From NCBI RefSeq assembly GCF_025150745.1, contig NZ_CP102282.1, forward strand, positions 941,501 to 1,005,500: DNA of 64,000 bases, in the 5' to 3' direction. This document shows positions 44,089 to 53,901 of the stretch, piece after piece. The position numbers and the translations under genes were made by a program. The notes below the pieces were generated by a model that worked only from the letters and a program-made list of their open reading frames with translations, did no database searches and was not told where the DNA came from. This DNA comes from Eubacterium ventriosum. Lineage in GTDB: Bacteria; Bacillota; Clostridia; Lachnospirales; Lachnospiraceae. Positions within the stretch are counted from its first letter, which is position 1; each line of letters starts with the position of its first letter.

Positions 44089-44861
44089 TTTTGTAACAAG
44101 TTTTGAGTTTTGCTCCTCTAACTCGATAATAGGATAAAACTCTTAAACTGAACCCTAAAAAAATCACCATTCTAAAAAATTTAGTTACCACCTAAATATA
44201 GTTGGTTAATATTAATAAATAAAGTTAGATAGAAAGTATCAAATAAATTCACATGATTAAATTTAAGTATTTTATATCAATTAGGAGAAAACAAAATCAA
44301 TTATTGTATCTATTAATTATGGTTGGAATAAATCAAGATATAGATATTTGAAAAAAATTTTAGAAAAGCAAAAAAGGGAAAAGTTATTTAAGAATAGGTA
44401 GTGCATATTTTTTATTTTGATATGGAAAGTGTCATCGTGTTGTTGCACCGATGGTTTGTTAAATGTCTTGTTATGAGTTAGTATACGAAACATTTTAACT
44501 AATATATTATTCAAACTATTTTTAGCATATTAGTCAAATAATAGATGGAATCATAAAATCTTTTATTTGAAGTCTAAAATCTTATAACTTATTTTGGCTT
44601 ATTCACATATATGTCAGAAATCTTATAATATTAAGATGTGTCTTGATTAAAAAATATATATTGTGCCTTTTATTACAGATAAACGACAAATCATGACATA
44701 TGAAAAGAAATAGAAAAAATATGTGTATAATAAATGACAGTTATTTGAATTGAAAAAATAGAAATTTACATTCAAACATGAGACGAAATGTCAAAATGGA
44801 AGACAAATTATGATATTTAATAGGTATAAAAAATACAATATATATAAGAGGAATAAGAAGA
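44089..44861. other. AT-rich gap upstream of the peptide cluster
   Basis: There is no convincing gene. A motif GACAAATYATGAYAT occurs twice (about 44687 and 44803), and ACAGTTATT, resembling a LytTR-type half-site, lies near 44736. These sit upstream of possible -10 boxes (TATAAT near 44728; TACAATATA near 44833), so the promoter of the radical SAM gene and its control sites are probably here. Confidence 0.4.
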
Positions 44862-46208
44862 ATGGCATCTACTACATACAAATTATCAAACTATAATTTT
44901 GTAGTTGAAAATAATGGGGAACTAATAGTTTATAACTCATATATAGGAATGAATAGTATACTGAAGATTTCATCGGAAGAACTGAAAAAAATTATTAAAC
45001 CAGATTGTGAGAGAATGGCTATTGGTGATAATAAATATGTTGAAATATTAATTGAAAAAGGGTTATTAGTAGAAAAAAATATTGATGAATTAACACTTGT
45101 AAACAAGAAAAAAGAAGAATATTTTAGCAATAATATGTTGGAGATAACGATATCATTGACAAAAAAGTGCAATTTCAATTGCACATATTGTTATGAGAAA
45201 AAAGATAATTGCACAATGAATATTAAAACAATAGAAAATTTAGTTAAGTTAATTAAAATCTTGATGAGAAATAAAAAAACATTGAAGGTTAATTGGTTTG
45301 GCGGTGAACCATTGATAGAGAAAAATATTTTAGAGGCTTTATCAAGAGAACTTATAAAATATTGCAGAGAAAATAAAAAATTATATTTTTCTACAATGAC
45401 AACAAATGGATATTTATTGGATATTAATACATTAAAGTTGTTAATGAAATTGAAAGTTTACAGTTTTCAAATTACGATTGATGGAACAAAGAAAACTCAC
45501 AATACATTAAGACCATTAAGTAATGGAGGAGAAACTTATGATAAAATTTTAATAAACTTGAAAGAGATAAGTAAAAAAATAAAATCACCAATGTTAAGAA
45601 TTTTGTATAGATGTAATTTTACAAGTGACAGTTGGAATGATTATAAATCAGTAATAGAGGAGTACTGCAAGAATTTTCTGGAGGACAATAGATTTAATTT
45701 TTTACCGATGATAGTGAATGATTGGGGAGGGGAAAAAGTAAAATCTATTAAAAATGATATAATTTCAAAAGAAAAATTTTCACAGCTTGAAAAGAATGTG
45801 AATAATGAGCTTTTTAAAAAGGGATATGATAAAAATAATTATTATAATCAACTTGAGGAGTTAGAGATACGATCAAATTGTCAGTATTTTATTAATGATA
45901 ATTTTTCGGTTGAACCTAATGGAGACATATATAAATGTACAGTTCTTCTTAAAAATAGAATAGGAAATGTTAATGAAAACATTGATTATAAAAAAATGAA
46001 AGTTAATATGGACAAATTTAAGAATTGTACTGAGTGTGTTTTTTATGGAATGTGTAATCAAATTTTGTGCAATAAATTTGATAATAAGTTAACTTGTAAA
46101 AATGTTGAAAAGCATATAAGTACTATTTTAGAGAATATCCCAGAAGAGCTTTTTGTTAAAGTGGCAAATTTGGAAGGAGTTAAAGAATTAAGAGGATTTA
46201 AGTTATGA
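44862..46208 (+). CDS. Radical SAM/SPASM peptide maturase (Cys-rich peptide type)
   Basis: This 448-residue enzyme has an N-terminal ~95-residue peptide-recognition-like part and then a radical SAM core with the cluster motif KKCNFNCTYCYEK (Cys103, 107, 110). The C-terminal SPASM-type region has many cysteines (YKCTVLL, NCTECVFYGMCNQILC, TCKN) for auxiliary Fe-S clusters. Such enzymes install thioether or C-C crosslinks in ribosomal peptides. The pairing with an acyl-carrier-like gene resembles, from memory, the CLI_3235-type clostridial Cys-rich peptide systems (CcpM maturases). It overlaps the next gene by four bases. Confidence 0.9.
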   Translation: MASTTYKLSNYNFVVENNGELIVYNSYIGMNSILKISSEELKKIIKPDCERMAIGDNKYVEILIEKGLLVEKNIDELTLVNKKKEEYFSNNMLEITISLTKKCNFNCTYCYEKKDNCTMNIKTIENLVKLIKILMRNKKTLKVNWFGGEPLIEKNILEALSRELIKYCRENKKLYFSTMTTNGYLLDINTLKLLMKLKVYSFQITIDGTKKTHNTLRPLSNGGETYDKILINLKEISKKIKSPMLRILYRCNFTSDSWNDYKSVIEEYCKNFLEDNRFNFLPMIVNDWGGEKVKSIKNDIISKEKFSQLEKNVNNELFKKGYDKNNYYNQLEELEIRSNCQYFINDNFSVEPNGDIYKCTVLLKNRIGNVNENIDYKKMKVNMDKFKNCTECVFYGMCNQILCNKFDNKLTCKNVEKHISTILENIPEELFVKVANLEGVKELRGFKL

Positions 46209-46480
46209 ATGAAATATTAAAGATAAAAATGATACTAGAAGATATAGGCATAGAAATTAATATTGATGAGAAAAATTGTGATGATATAGATTTAACTGAA
46301 TACATAGAAGATTCAATGGAATTTATGGAGTTTATGATGAATGTAGAGGAAGAATTTGAGATTGATATACCAGATGAATGTATGAGTTTAGAGGCTATAA
46401 AGTCATTAAATGGCTTTTTAAATATAATTATTTCCTGTAAAGAGGAACAAAAGAAAGATGGCTTGAATAGCAAATTATAG
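46205..46480 (+). CDS. Acyl-carrier-like protein of the peptide maturation cluster
   Basis: This 91-residue acidic protein is predicted to be helical. YIEDSMEFMEFMMNVEEEFE corresponds to the acyl carrier protein signature D-S-[LM] at the start of helix 2, with Ser37 as possible phosphopantetheine site, followed by IDIPDE, the usual turn before helix 3. Acyl-carrier-related proteins are known companions of the clostridial Cys-rich peptide maturases. Whether it carries an acyl group or only serves as a docking protein cannot be told from sequence. It overlaps the maturase gene and is followed after 19 bases by the candidate precursor. Confidence 0.8.
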   Translation: MNEILKIKMILEDIGIEINIDEKNCDDIDLTEYIEDSMEFMEFMMNVEEEFEIDIPDECMSLEAIKSLNGFLNIIISCKEEQKKDGLNSKL

Positions 46481-46499
46481 GAAAGGGGAGTGAAAAGGA

Positions 46500-46589
46500 A
46501 TGAAGTTATATAAGAATAAAAGTTCTAAGAACTTAAATTTATATGCTCAAGAAAAAGTGATCATTAATATCTATAGATGCAATTGCTAA
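46500..46589 (+). CDS. Candidate precursor peptide (29 residues, C-terminal Cys-Asn-Cys)
   Basis: The short ORF begins MKLYKNKSSKNLNLYAQEK and ends INIYRCNC. It has a purine-rich ribosome-binding site (GGAAAGGGGAGTG and AAAAGGA) and a hairpin terminator 22 bases after its stop. It sits directly after the maturase and carrier genes in the same transcript. The two Cys and adjacent Tyr, Arg and Asn at the C terminus are plausible sites of modification. There is no Gly-Gly cleavage motif, which fits processing by the subtilisin at 48758 rather than by a peptidase-containing exporter. Confidence 0.65.
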   Translation: MKLYKNKSSKNLNLYAQEKVIINIYRCNC

Positions 46590-46610
46590 ATCTTGAAATA
46601 ATATTAAGTA

Positions 46611-46640
46611 AAAGGCTGTCAAATGGCAGCCTTTGTTTAA
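46611..46640 (+). terminator. Terminator after the precursor peptide
   Basis: AAAGGCTG (46611-46618) and CAGCCTTT (46627-46634) form a perfect stem, followed by GTTTAAG. It is likely to stop most transcripts after the precursor, so the transport and protease genes may be expressed at a lower level. The gap 46641-46956 is AT-rich and shows no other gene. Confidence 0.75.
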
Positions 46641-46956
46641 GATTATTTTAATAAAATATATACTACAAAGTATATGCTACTTTTATATTCAATATATTGC
46701 GATAAAAATGATTTTAATTAAAATAAAAGATCTTTATAATTAATTATTATATTTTTAAAATGTCTATTTACTAAAAATAATTTGCGGTCAATTTGATAAT
46801 ACAATATTTAGGTGGATAATAGTGAAAAGAAAATTATCGTGTGCTGTCACTATAAAGGTTATTATTAAAATAATAAATGGTAAGATGGTTTTATCGCTAT
46901 TTAAAAGGCAAGTATTTTTTTACTGAGATCATCAATTTATGGAGGTGAAAATTAGC

Positions 46957-48783
46957 ATGGACAAATTGAAAAAGAAAATTGGATATTTATTTTTACTCGT
47001 GAAAATTTTACATCGTACAGATAAGGGTTTTTTATGGACGTTAATTATACAGATTGGATTTTTGGCGATTATTCCATTTATTCAATTAGAGCTGACAAGA
47101 CAATCAATAAAGATGCTGACGGATTATTCAAAGTATGATGCATATATATGTAACATAGTGACATTATTATTAATTTTACTTTTATTAAATATAATGAGTA
47201 CTTTTTTTCAAGGAAAAAATGAACTTAAAGCAAATGTAATTGGACAAATATTGTATAAAGAAATATTAAAAACTTGTCTTTTTATGGATTATGAAGAACT
47301 ACAGAAAAAGCAAACGCAAGAAAAAATGAAAACCGCGACTTTAGCATTTGAAAATGGATCGCTACAAAATTTAACAAGAGAATTCAAAGTTATTATTTCA
47401 TCTGTTGTAATAATAAGTGGAATAATAGGAATCGTCGCGTATTCAAATATCTATTTGTTAGTTATTTCTTGTGGGATTATTCTTGTGAATTATTATATCT
47501 TGAAAAATGTAAAAGCAAAACAATATAATGTAGATAAAGAAATAGTACCAATAGGAAGACAAATTGAGTATTTTGATAATATTGCGGCAGACTTTTCTAT
47601 TGCTAAGGAAGTGAGATTATACCATACAGAAAATGCAATGTTAAATGAATACAATAATTTAAAACATCGTTTGGTTAATATAGCAAACAAAATGATTAAA
47701 ACTAGAATTGATAGCGAAATGTATATAAACATCGGAAATCATATTTTAGAAATTGCCATTTATATTATTTTAGGCTATAGCGTTTTGATAAAAAAAGAGA
47801 TATCTGTTGCTGAATTTTCAGCTGTTGCTGTTGCGGTTAGAACATTTAGCTCATGTATGAATGATATGTTGGATTCTTTTACGGACATAGAAAAAAATTC
47901 AATGCATTTGAAAGATTATTTCGAATTTATTCAAATAAAGTCAAAATTTAAAAAGAGTGGTAATAGAAAGATTGAAGCTTCAAAGTTTGAAATTGTATTT
48001 AAAAATGTAAGTTTTAAATATCCTGAGAGTGAAGTATATGCATTAAAAAATTTGAATTTAAAAATTAGAAATGGAGAAAAGATTTCTATTGTAGGGGAGA
48101 ATGGTTCTGGAAAGACTACCTTTGTTAAACTGTTATTGAGATTATATGATCCAACGGAGGGGAATATTTATATAAATAATATTAATATAAAGGATATTAA
48201 ATACGAAAATTATTTAGACTTGTTCTCTACAGTTTTTCAGGATTATAAATTATATGCCTTTACTATTAAAGATAATATACAAATGTTTAATAAGGATAGA
48301 AATGAAAGCGAAAATGACAATAAACATATTATGAATATTTTAGAAAAGTTAAATATTAAAGACAGAATTGAAAGCTTAGAAAATGGGTTAGACACATATT
48401 TGTATAGAATATTTGATGAGAATGGTGTTGAATTATCTGGTGGACAAAATCAAAAAATTGCTATTGCAAGAGCAATATATAAAAATGCTGGGATATTTGT
48501 GTTGGATGAGCCTACAGCAGCATTAGATCCGAGAGCTGAACATGAAATATTTAATGATTTTAATAATATGGTTCAAGGGAAAACTGCAATATATATATCT
48601 CATAGATTGTCAGCTAGTTTATTAGCTGATAGGATAATTGTCTTAAAAAATGGATTGATTGTTGAAGAAGGTAAACATAAAGATTTAATCGATAGAAACG
48701 GATTATATGCGGAATTATTTAATTTGCAAGCACAATATTATATCGGGGAAGAAGGAAATGGCAAAAATTGTAATAATAGATAG
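46957..48783 (+). CDS. ABC exporter of the peptide cluster
   Basis: This 608-residue half-transporter has six transmembrane segments (about residues 20-300) fused to an ATPase domain (about 345-590). Walker A is VGENGSGKTT (about 379), the signature is LSGGQNQK (about 492) and Walker B is IFVLDEPTAALD, with a switch His in ISHRLSA. It lacks a C39 peptidase domain, so leader removal must be done by another protein, here probably the subtilisin encoded downstream, whose start overlaps by 26 bases. ATG 46957 was chosen as the start because GGAGGTG lies nine bases upstream; the upstream ATG overlaps that site. Confidence 0.92.
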   Translation: MDKLKKKIGYLFLLVKILHRTDKGFLWTLIIQIGFLAIIPFIQLELTRQSIKMLTDYSKYDAYICNIVTLLLILLLLNIMSTFFQGKNELKANVIGQILYKEILKTCLFMDYEELQKKQTQEKMKTATLAFENGSLQNLTREFKVIISSVVIISGIIGIVAYSNIYLLVISCGIILVNYYILKNVKAKQYNVDKEIVPIGRQIEYFDNIAADFSIAKEVRLYHTENAMLNEYNNLKHRLVNIANKMIKTRIDSEMYINIGNHILEIAIYIILGYSVLIKKEISVAEFSAVAVAVRTFSSCMNDMLDSFTDIEKNSMHLKDYFEFIQIKSKFKKSGNRKIEASKFEIVFKNVSFKYPESEVYALKNLNLKIRNGEKISIVGENGSGKTTFVKLLLRLYDPTEGNIYINNINIKDIKYENYLDLFSTVFQDYKLYAFTIKDNIQMFNKDRNESENDNKHIMNILEKLNIKDRIESLENGLDTYLYRIFDENGVELSGGQNQKIAIARAIYKNAGIFVLDEPTAALDPRAEHEIFNDFNNMVQGKTAIYISHRLSASLLADRIIVLKNGLIVEEGKHKDLIDRNGLYAELFNLQAQYYIGEEGNGKNCNNR

Positions 48784-50545
48784 TGGAATAGACTTAACAA
48801 ATAGAGAATTTGAAGGAAGAAAGATTTCGGGTATACATATTTATGAAGACAAGGCTGGTAAAATAAATATAGATGAGAACATTAAAGATCAAATAGGTCA
48901 TGGAACGGCAGTTGCAGCAATATTAAATGAAGATTTAGATAATGAATTATTCGTTATTAAGATTTTTGATGAAGAAATGGAAGGTGATATTAATTTATTA
49001 GTGCGAGCATTGGAGTATGTCTATGAAAATGTGAAGTGCGACATAATTAATATGAGCGTAGGGTTTACCGAATTTGATTCTATAGCTGAAATAAATAATA
49101 TTTGTAATAAATTATACTTTGAAAAAGGGATAATTATGGTTTCTGCTTTTGATAATTTTGATACAATATCATATCCAGCAGCATTAGATACCGTCATAGG
49201 TGTAGACATATCAAATGAAATACATAAAAAAAGAGAGTTTTACTATTTAAAAAATAGTGTTGTTGACATATTATTAAAAGATTCAATGCATAGAGTAGTA
49301 TGGTTAGATAAAAAAATTATGGTTCATGGAACAAGTTTTGCAACTCCAAAATTTGTTAAAATGTTAGCAAAAGAATTAAAAACAACTGATAAAGAAAAAA
49401 TAAGAGAAAGGCTTGAACATATAGCAACAAAAGTTGTTGATTTTAAAGATGAAAAATATGAATCAAAATTGGAGTATTTTAAAATTGAAGAGGCTATTGT
49501 ATTTCCTGTAAATAAAGAAATGCATACATTAATAAGATTTGAAGAAGATTTGAAATATACTATGAATTTTTATGATATAAAATATTCAGGTAAAGTTGGT
49601 TCAAATACATCACGATTTGTGCCAAAATCTAATCATATAATAATGGATATAGATAAAATAGATTGGACAGGAAAATTTGATACTGTAATTTTGGGACATT
49701 GTAATGAGTTATCAAATATAACAAATAGGGATTATATAGATAATATTTTGAATAATGCTATCAAATATAAAAAAAATGTGTTCGCTTTTGATGATTTGAA
49801 AGAATATAGTAGTCTAATAGATAGAATTAAAAAAAATGGAAATCATGTATATTATCCATTTGTGACAAAGCGAAAAGGGAGAAGTACATTAAGTAAATTG
49901 CATTATATACCCAAACCCGTACTAGCAGTATGTGGAACAAGCTCAGTACAAGGAAAGTTTACACTTCAATATATGTTGAGAAAAAAATTTGAAGAACAAA
50001 ATATTAGTGTTGGACAAATTGGAACAGAGCCAACATCATTATTATTAGGATTAGATGCAGACTTTACAATCGGGTATGATTCAAGAGTTGAGGTGGGAGG
50101 ATATGATTTTATTTCTGAAGCAAATAAAGTTATATTTGAAGTATCTCAAAAGAATAATGATATTATTATAACAGGTACACAATCAAGTACGATACCATAT
50201 AGTTATAATTCTTTAAAGAATATACCTTTGCATTCACTAGAATATTTAATGGCTGTAAAACCGGATGCGGTAGTATTGTGTGTGAATAGGTATGATCCGA
50301 TAGAGTATATAAAAAGAACAATATTAACCATAGAAAATTTGTTTAACACAATTGTAGTTGCTATATCGGTATATCCTATAGATAAAACTAGAGAGAAATT
50401 TAAAAATAAGGAAAGAGAGAATAGCGAAGAATTCATTGAAGAGATGTCTATGAAAATAGGAAAAAAATGTTACTTAATGAATTCTGAGAAGAAATTAGGG
50501 TGTTTATTTGATGATGTATTAACGTATTTTACTACACCAAAATAA
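48758..50545 (+). CDS. Subtilisin (S8) protease fused to a DUF1611-like P-loop domain
   Basis: The 595-residue protein begins directly with a subtilase domain that has a complete triad: Asp8 in IIDSGID, His48 in GHGTAVAA and Ser193 in HGTSFATP. There is no signal peptide or propeptide, so it acts in the cytoplasm, probably as leader peptidase. From about residue 270 to the end is a second domain with the P-loop-like VCGTSSVQGKFT (residues 391-402) and IGTEPTSLLLGLDADF, resembling the ATP-binding half of DUF1611 proteins. The fusion is unusual. It overlaps the exporter gene and is followed after 15 bases by the next gene. Confidence 0.82.
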   Translation: MAKIVIIDSGIDLTNREFEGRKISGIHIYEDKAGKINIDENIKDQIGHGTAVAAILNEDLDNELFVIKIFDEEMEGDINLLVRALEYVYENVKCDIINMSVGFTEFDSIAEINNICNKLYFEKGIIMVSAFDNFDTISYPAALDTVIGVDISNEIHKKREFYYLKNSVVDILLKDSMHRVVWLDKKIMVHGTSFATPKFVKMLAKELKTTDKEKIRERLEHIATKVVDFKDEKYESKLEYFKIEEAIVFPVNKEMHTLIRFEEDLKYTMNFYDIKYSGKVGSNTSRFVPKSNHIIMDIDKIDWTGKFDTVILGHCNELSNITNRDYIDNILNNAIKYKKNVFAFDDLKEYSSLIDRIKKNGNHVYYPFVTKRKGRSTLSKLHYIPKPVLAVCGTSSVQGKFTLQYMLRKKFEEQNISVGQIGTEPTSLLLGLDADFTIGYDSRVEVGGYDFISEANKVIFEVSQKNNDIIITGTQSSTIPYSYNSLKNIPLHSLEYLMAVKPDAVVLCVNRYDPIEYIKRTILTIENLFNTIVVAISVYPIDKTREKFKNKERENSEEFIEEMSMKIGKKCYLMNSEKKLGCLFDDVLTYFTTPK

Positions 50546-50560
50546 TGAAAGAGGAATAAA

Positions 50561-52615
50561 ATGATACATAAATTTTCTATACCAAAATTTCAGACATATC
50601 CAGATATGACAGGAATTTTAGGAATTTTAACAGCTTTAGGCATTGAAAAAAATTGGATATATAATAATTATTTATTATTATGGTCTTATAAGAAAATCGA
50701 CGACGATAATTATTGGTGTGATTTTAAACAAGGAGATTATCTTATTGACAATTCTATACTTCCTTTGAAATTTATTGAATTTGATAAAAAAAATTTCAAC
50801 AGTAAGAGAGAAGTTATAACATTTCTTAAAAAACTTTTAAAAAATGGGTATATATTAACAGATTTAGATACCTTTTATTTTGATGAATGGTGGTCTAATG
50901 AAAGTATAAGAGAACATAATAGTCATACGGTAATGATATTTGGTGATACTGAGGAAGAATTTTTATGTGCCGATTTTTTGAAAAGTAAATATGGTTTGTT
51001 TTCGGGGAAATATATGGATATAGCAGAGGCTTTTTTCCGGGGGAATAATAAAATATATGGGATAGAAATTACAAATACTAAGCTGGAGAAAAATAATGAT
51101 TTATTAAAAAAACAAATTATTGATTTTATACATTGCAGTGGAAATTCAGTGACTAATTTTTTGAATTTATATACTTATGAAAATACTCTATATGGATTTG
51201 AAGCATTAAAAAACATTTTTTTGAAAATAAAAATATGTTTTGAGAAGAGGGAATTTATTGATTTGAGATCAATACAAATTATTCTGATTTTTGCTAGAAT
51301 TATGAAAGAAAGAGTAATTTTCTGGAATAATAATAGTTTAACAAAAAAATATGATTACATAATGGATATATGCGTTAAACTAGAAAGTAAAGTATTTAAT
51401 TTACTTATTTTGTGTATGAAAATAAATTATAAGAAGAAATATACAAACAAGAAATATATATATAGATTAACAGATGATATTTTAAGAGAAACCACGTTGT
51501 TGTTTGAAGAGTTATTAGAATGTTTAGATATCGAATTATCTGAAGTTGAGAAAGATATATTGTGGAAAAATTGGGATAAATTAAAAAAAGATAGAGTGAT
51601 AATGCATGAGTGTAGAAAAGTAATTGGAGATGAAATAAATATTAGTTTTTTTAGAAAAGTAAAAGTAAAGTTTGATGATTGTTTAAATAAACCTAACAAA
51701 TTAGAAAATATGATATACAATATAAAAAATGAATGTATAGCGATTTATACAAATGATTTTTGGAAAAATGTTTTTCAATTTGATATCGAAGAAAATGGAT
51801 TTGAAAAAAATGGGAAAATAATTTCAGATAAAGAGTGTAATAATCAAGTTTCGGAAAAAGTTTATTTTTTTGATGCTCAAAAAAGGATAAAAATGATTGA
51901 GTACAAGAATAAATTTATGAAGAACATTTATCTAATCTATGAGTATGAAGGTAATCATATTATAAGATATAAAGTAAATAAAGAATCTAAAACGATACAT
52001 CAAGTATTATTTGACATACATAATAAAGATAAAGAAATTCAATACATATATGCAGAAGAATATAAAAAATTAATTATGTATGAATTAAAAAAAGGAAGAA
52101 AAAAGAGAGCTTTAATATACAAAACTTCTGATTTTAATATGCCCGATAATATTTGGATAGATAATAATTGGAGTGAAAATCAAGAATATATTTACAATAG
52201 TAAAAACGAATTATTACAAATAATTAGAACTGATTATGAGAAAAATAATCAGTTGATTTATTCAAACCTAGGCAGGCATTTAAATGAGGGATTAATAATG
52301 GAACAGTTTAAAGTAATTCTTAATTCAATTATTCAAAGGAAGAACATTAAGAAAAGTGATAGGATTGTTATTAATTTTAATACATCTATTCATACTGTAA
52401 CTGTAAAAATAAATAATGAGATATATGATAGTATGTCTTTTTTAGAAGAATATAAGTTATATAGAGAGGCATTAAATAGGTTTACAACCATTTTTTCTAT
52501 TGAAATATTTAAATATAATAAATTGTATAAACTTAATATTTTTTTAACAGTAAATAATTTAAAAGTTGTTCTAGAAAAACAAATTTTAAGCAATAAAACG
52601 ATATTTTATTGTTAA
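50561..52615 (+). CDS. Uncharacterised 684-residue protein of the peptide cluster
   Basis: The protein is large, soluble and strongly Lys/Asn/Ile-rich, with no signal peptide or clear transmembrane segment. The N-terminal ~165 residues have a pattern (GYILTDLDTFYFDEW, then NSHTVMIFGDTEEEFLCADF) that reminds me of the BtrH-type N-terminal acyltransferase fold, but the usual catalytic Cys near the start is not seen. The middle is helical. The C-terminal ~250 residues contain FDAQKRIKMIEYK-type beta-rich segments. With a carrier-protein-like gene in the same cluster, an acyl-transfer or scaffold role is conceivable. The function is not known. It is last in the operon. Confidence 0.6.
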   Translation: MIHKFSIPKFQTYPDMTGILGILTALGIEKNWIYNNYLLLWSYKKIDDDNYWCDFKQGDYLIDNSILPLKFIEFDKKNFNSKREVITFLKKLLKNGYILTDLDTFYFDEWWSNESIREHNSHTVMIFGDTEEEFLCADFLKSKYGLFSGKYMDIAEAFFRGNNKIYGIEITNTKLEKNNDLLKKQIIDFIHCSGNSVTNFLNLYTYENTLYGFEALKNIFLKIKICFEKREFIDLRSIQIILIFARIMKERVIFWNNNSLTKKYDYIMDICVKLESKVFNLLILCMKINYKKKYTNKKYIYRLTDDILRETTLLFEELLECLDIELSEVEKDILWKNWDKLKKDRVIMHECRKVIGDEINISFFRKVKVKFDDCLNKPNKLENMIYNIKNECIAIYTNDFWKNVFQFDIEENGFEKNGKIISDKECNNQVSEKVYFFDAQKRIKMIEYKNKFMKNIYLIYEYEGNHIIRYKVNKESKTIHQVLFDIHNKDKEIQYIYAEEYKKLIMYELKKGRKKRALIYKTSDFNMPDNIWIDNNWSENQEYIYNSKNELLQIIRTDYEKNNQLIYSNLGRHLNEGLIMEQFKVILNSIIQRKNIKKSDRIVINFNTSIHTVTVKINNEIYDSMSFLEEYKLYREALNRFTTIFSIEIFKYNKLYKLNIFLTVNNLKVVLEKQILSNKTIFYC

Positions 52616-53240
52616 TTTAAGGGTACACAAAATATTTAGACAAATGTGCTGTACCCGCTGTAATTATTGTGGTAAAAACTACTTTTCAGTGAAAGTGGCG
52701 CAACTATTTTTGTTGTTTAAAGCATCAGTTTTATGTTGCAAGTTCTTTACATAAGTAGCCATTGATGGAATATATTATAAGACAATAATACTGAAATCAT
52801 TTAATTGTTACATTGTCAAAAAGTTATGTGTGTAGGAGACATAAGCAAAGAGCCGTATTGAGCAAAATGCAGGTAGGTGGCTCAAAGTATCCTGATATAA
52901 TTAGTTTCAATCTATCATATTTTGCTGGAAAGTTGCATAATGAAGAATAGGGATTAACAATTTTCTATATTAGAAAAGAGACCGTTTATAGTAAAAAATG
53001 GAAATATAGAGAAGTCGTAGTAATGGGGTATAATGCTTTTAATAGCAGAGTGAATAGTCTGCTTTCGAATAAATCACCTGTCCAGCATGAGCGAGTCACG
53101 ATTCTATTTTGTCATAAGCCATCATTCCAGTTACAATGAGCCACTTGTTTAATAATAGAATTATGCGCAGTCATTGTGTAAATCTATTAAGAAGGAAGTC
53201 ACCATTATGGCAAATATCGTTAAATACTAATATTATCTAA
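52616..53240. other. Gap after the peptide cluster
   Basis: GGGTACA and TGTACCC (about 52621-52657) form a hairpin that may end the operon, though without a T-run. A 36-codon Cys-rich frame starts at 52644 (MCCTRCNYCGKNYF) but has no ribosome-binding site. The rest shows no gene. Confidence 0.45.
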
Positions 53241-53349
53241 TTAATGAATTATTATCGAAAAACTTGATTTTATATGAAAAAGAAAATTATAACAATGAAA
53301 AAGCTGATACAACTGAGTGATGTGACCCCAAGACACACTTATACAAGCA

Positions 53350-53528
53350 ATCTGCTTTGTATAGTCATCCTCATGTACATATGTTTCTGCGTGAGGAAGC
53401 ATTTCTCTTACCATGTTGCAGTTAGCACGCCAGTAATCGGACGGTATGAAATGATGTGCTTGAATATTCGTATCAAGCCATATCTGCATCACAGCGTCTA
53501 TATCGTTATCGCTGTATTGTCTTACCAA
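53350..53528 (-). pseudogene. N-terminal fragment of a GNAT acetyltransferase
   Basis: Read from 53528, the frame begins MVRQYSDNDIDAVMQIW and continues to a region like HEDDYTKQI, the first ~60 residues of a GNAT-type N-acetyltransferase (ribosomal alanine acetyltransferase-like). After that, similarity is lost and the remaining frame is low complexity. The acetyl-CoA-binding core is absent, so this is a remnant. It points to decay or recombination in the stretch between the peptide cluster and the secreted proteins. Confidence 0.6.
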
Positions 53529-53901
53529 TTCTCTATCTACTAACTACTTATTTCTTGTTCCAAAAGTGGAAGTTATTATTGAGTTTTCTTTCTTGATTTT
53601 GCCGAGAAACTATTTATAGCGATCGCCAACAGAAGTGATGACTCCAATATCTTCTACCCCCATAATTCTTGCTGTCGTTTTATGGATTTCTGTAATACCT
53701 GCATAGATGCCATCGATGCGGATACTCAGAAGCATACCGCATTTTTTTAGTTTTGATGGCTTACCCAAGGCGTAAATTTTACCAATAAAAAATAAATTTG
53801 ACAAAATAAGACAAATATAATAACATCAAATTAAGGATGGATTAGATAAAAATCCATAATTGAAAGGGAAAATGAAGCACTTAAAGAAAGAAGGGGACAC
53901 T
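53529..53901. other. Gap with a possible gene remnant
   Basis: A 64-codon minus-strand frame at 53610-53804 (containing ITEIHKTTARIMGVEDIGV) could be the tail of a lost gene, but I do not recognise it and it lacks a convincing start. Nothing else is visible. Confidence 0.3.

Noticed and set aside
52644-52754. 36-codon Cys-rich frame after the peptide cluster, considered as a second precursor
   Set aside because: There is no ribosome-binding site, it overlaps a hairpin and it lies downstream of the last cluster gene. It is kept only as a note.
53610-53804. 64-codon minus-strand ORF as a real gene
   Set aside because: No recognised family and no convincing start site; it lies among gene remnants.
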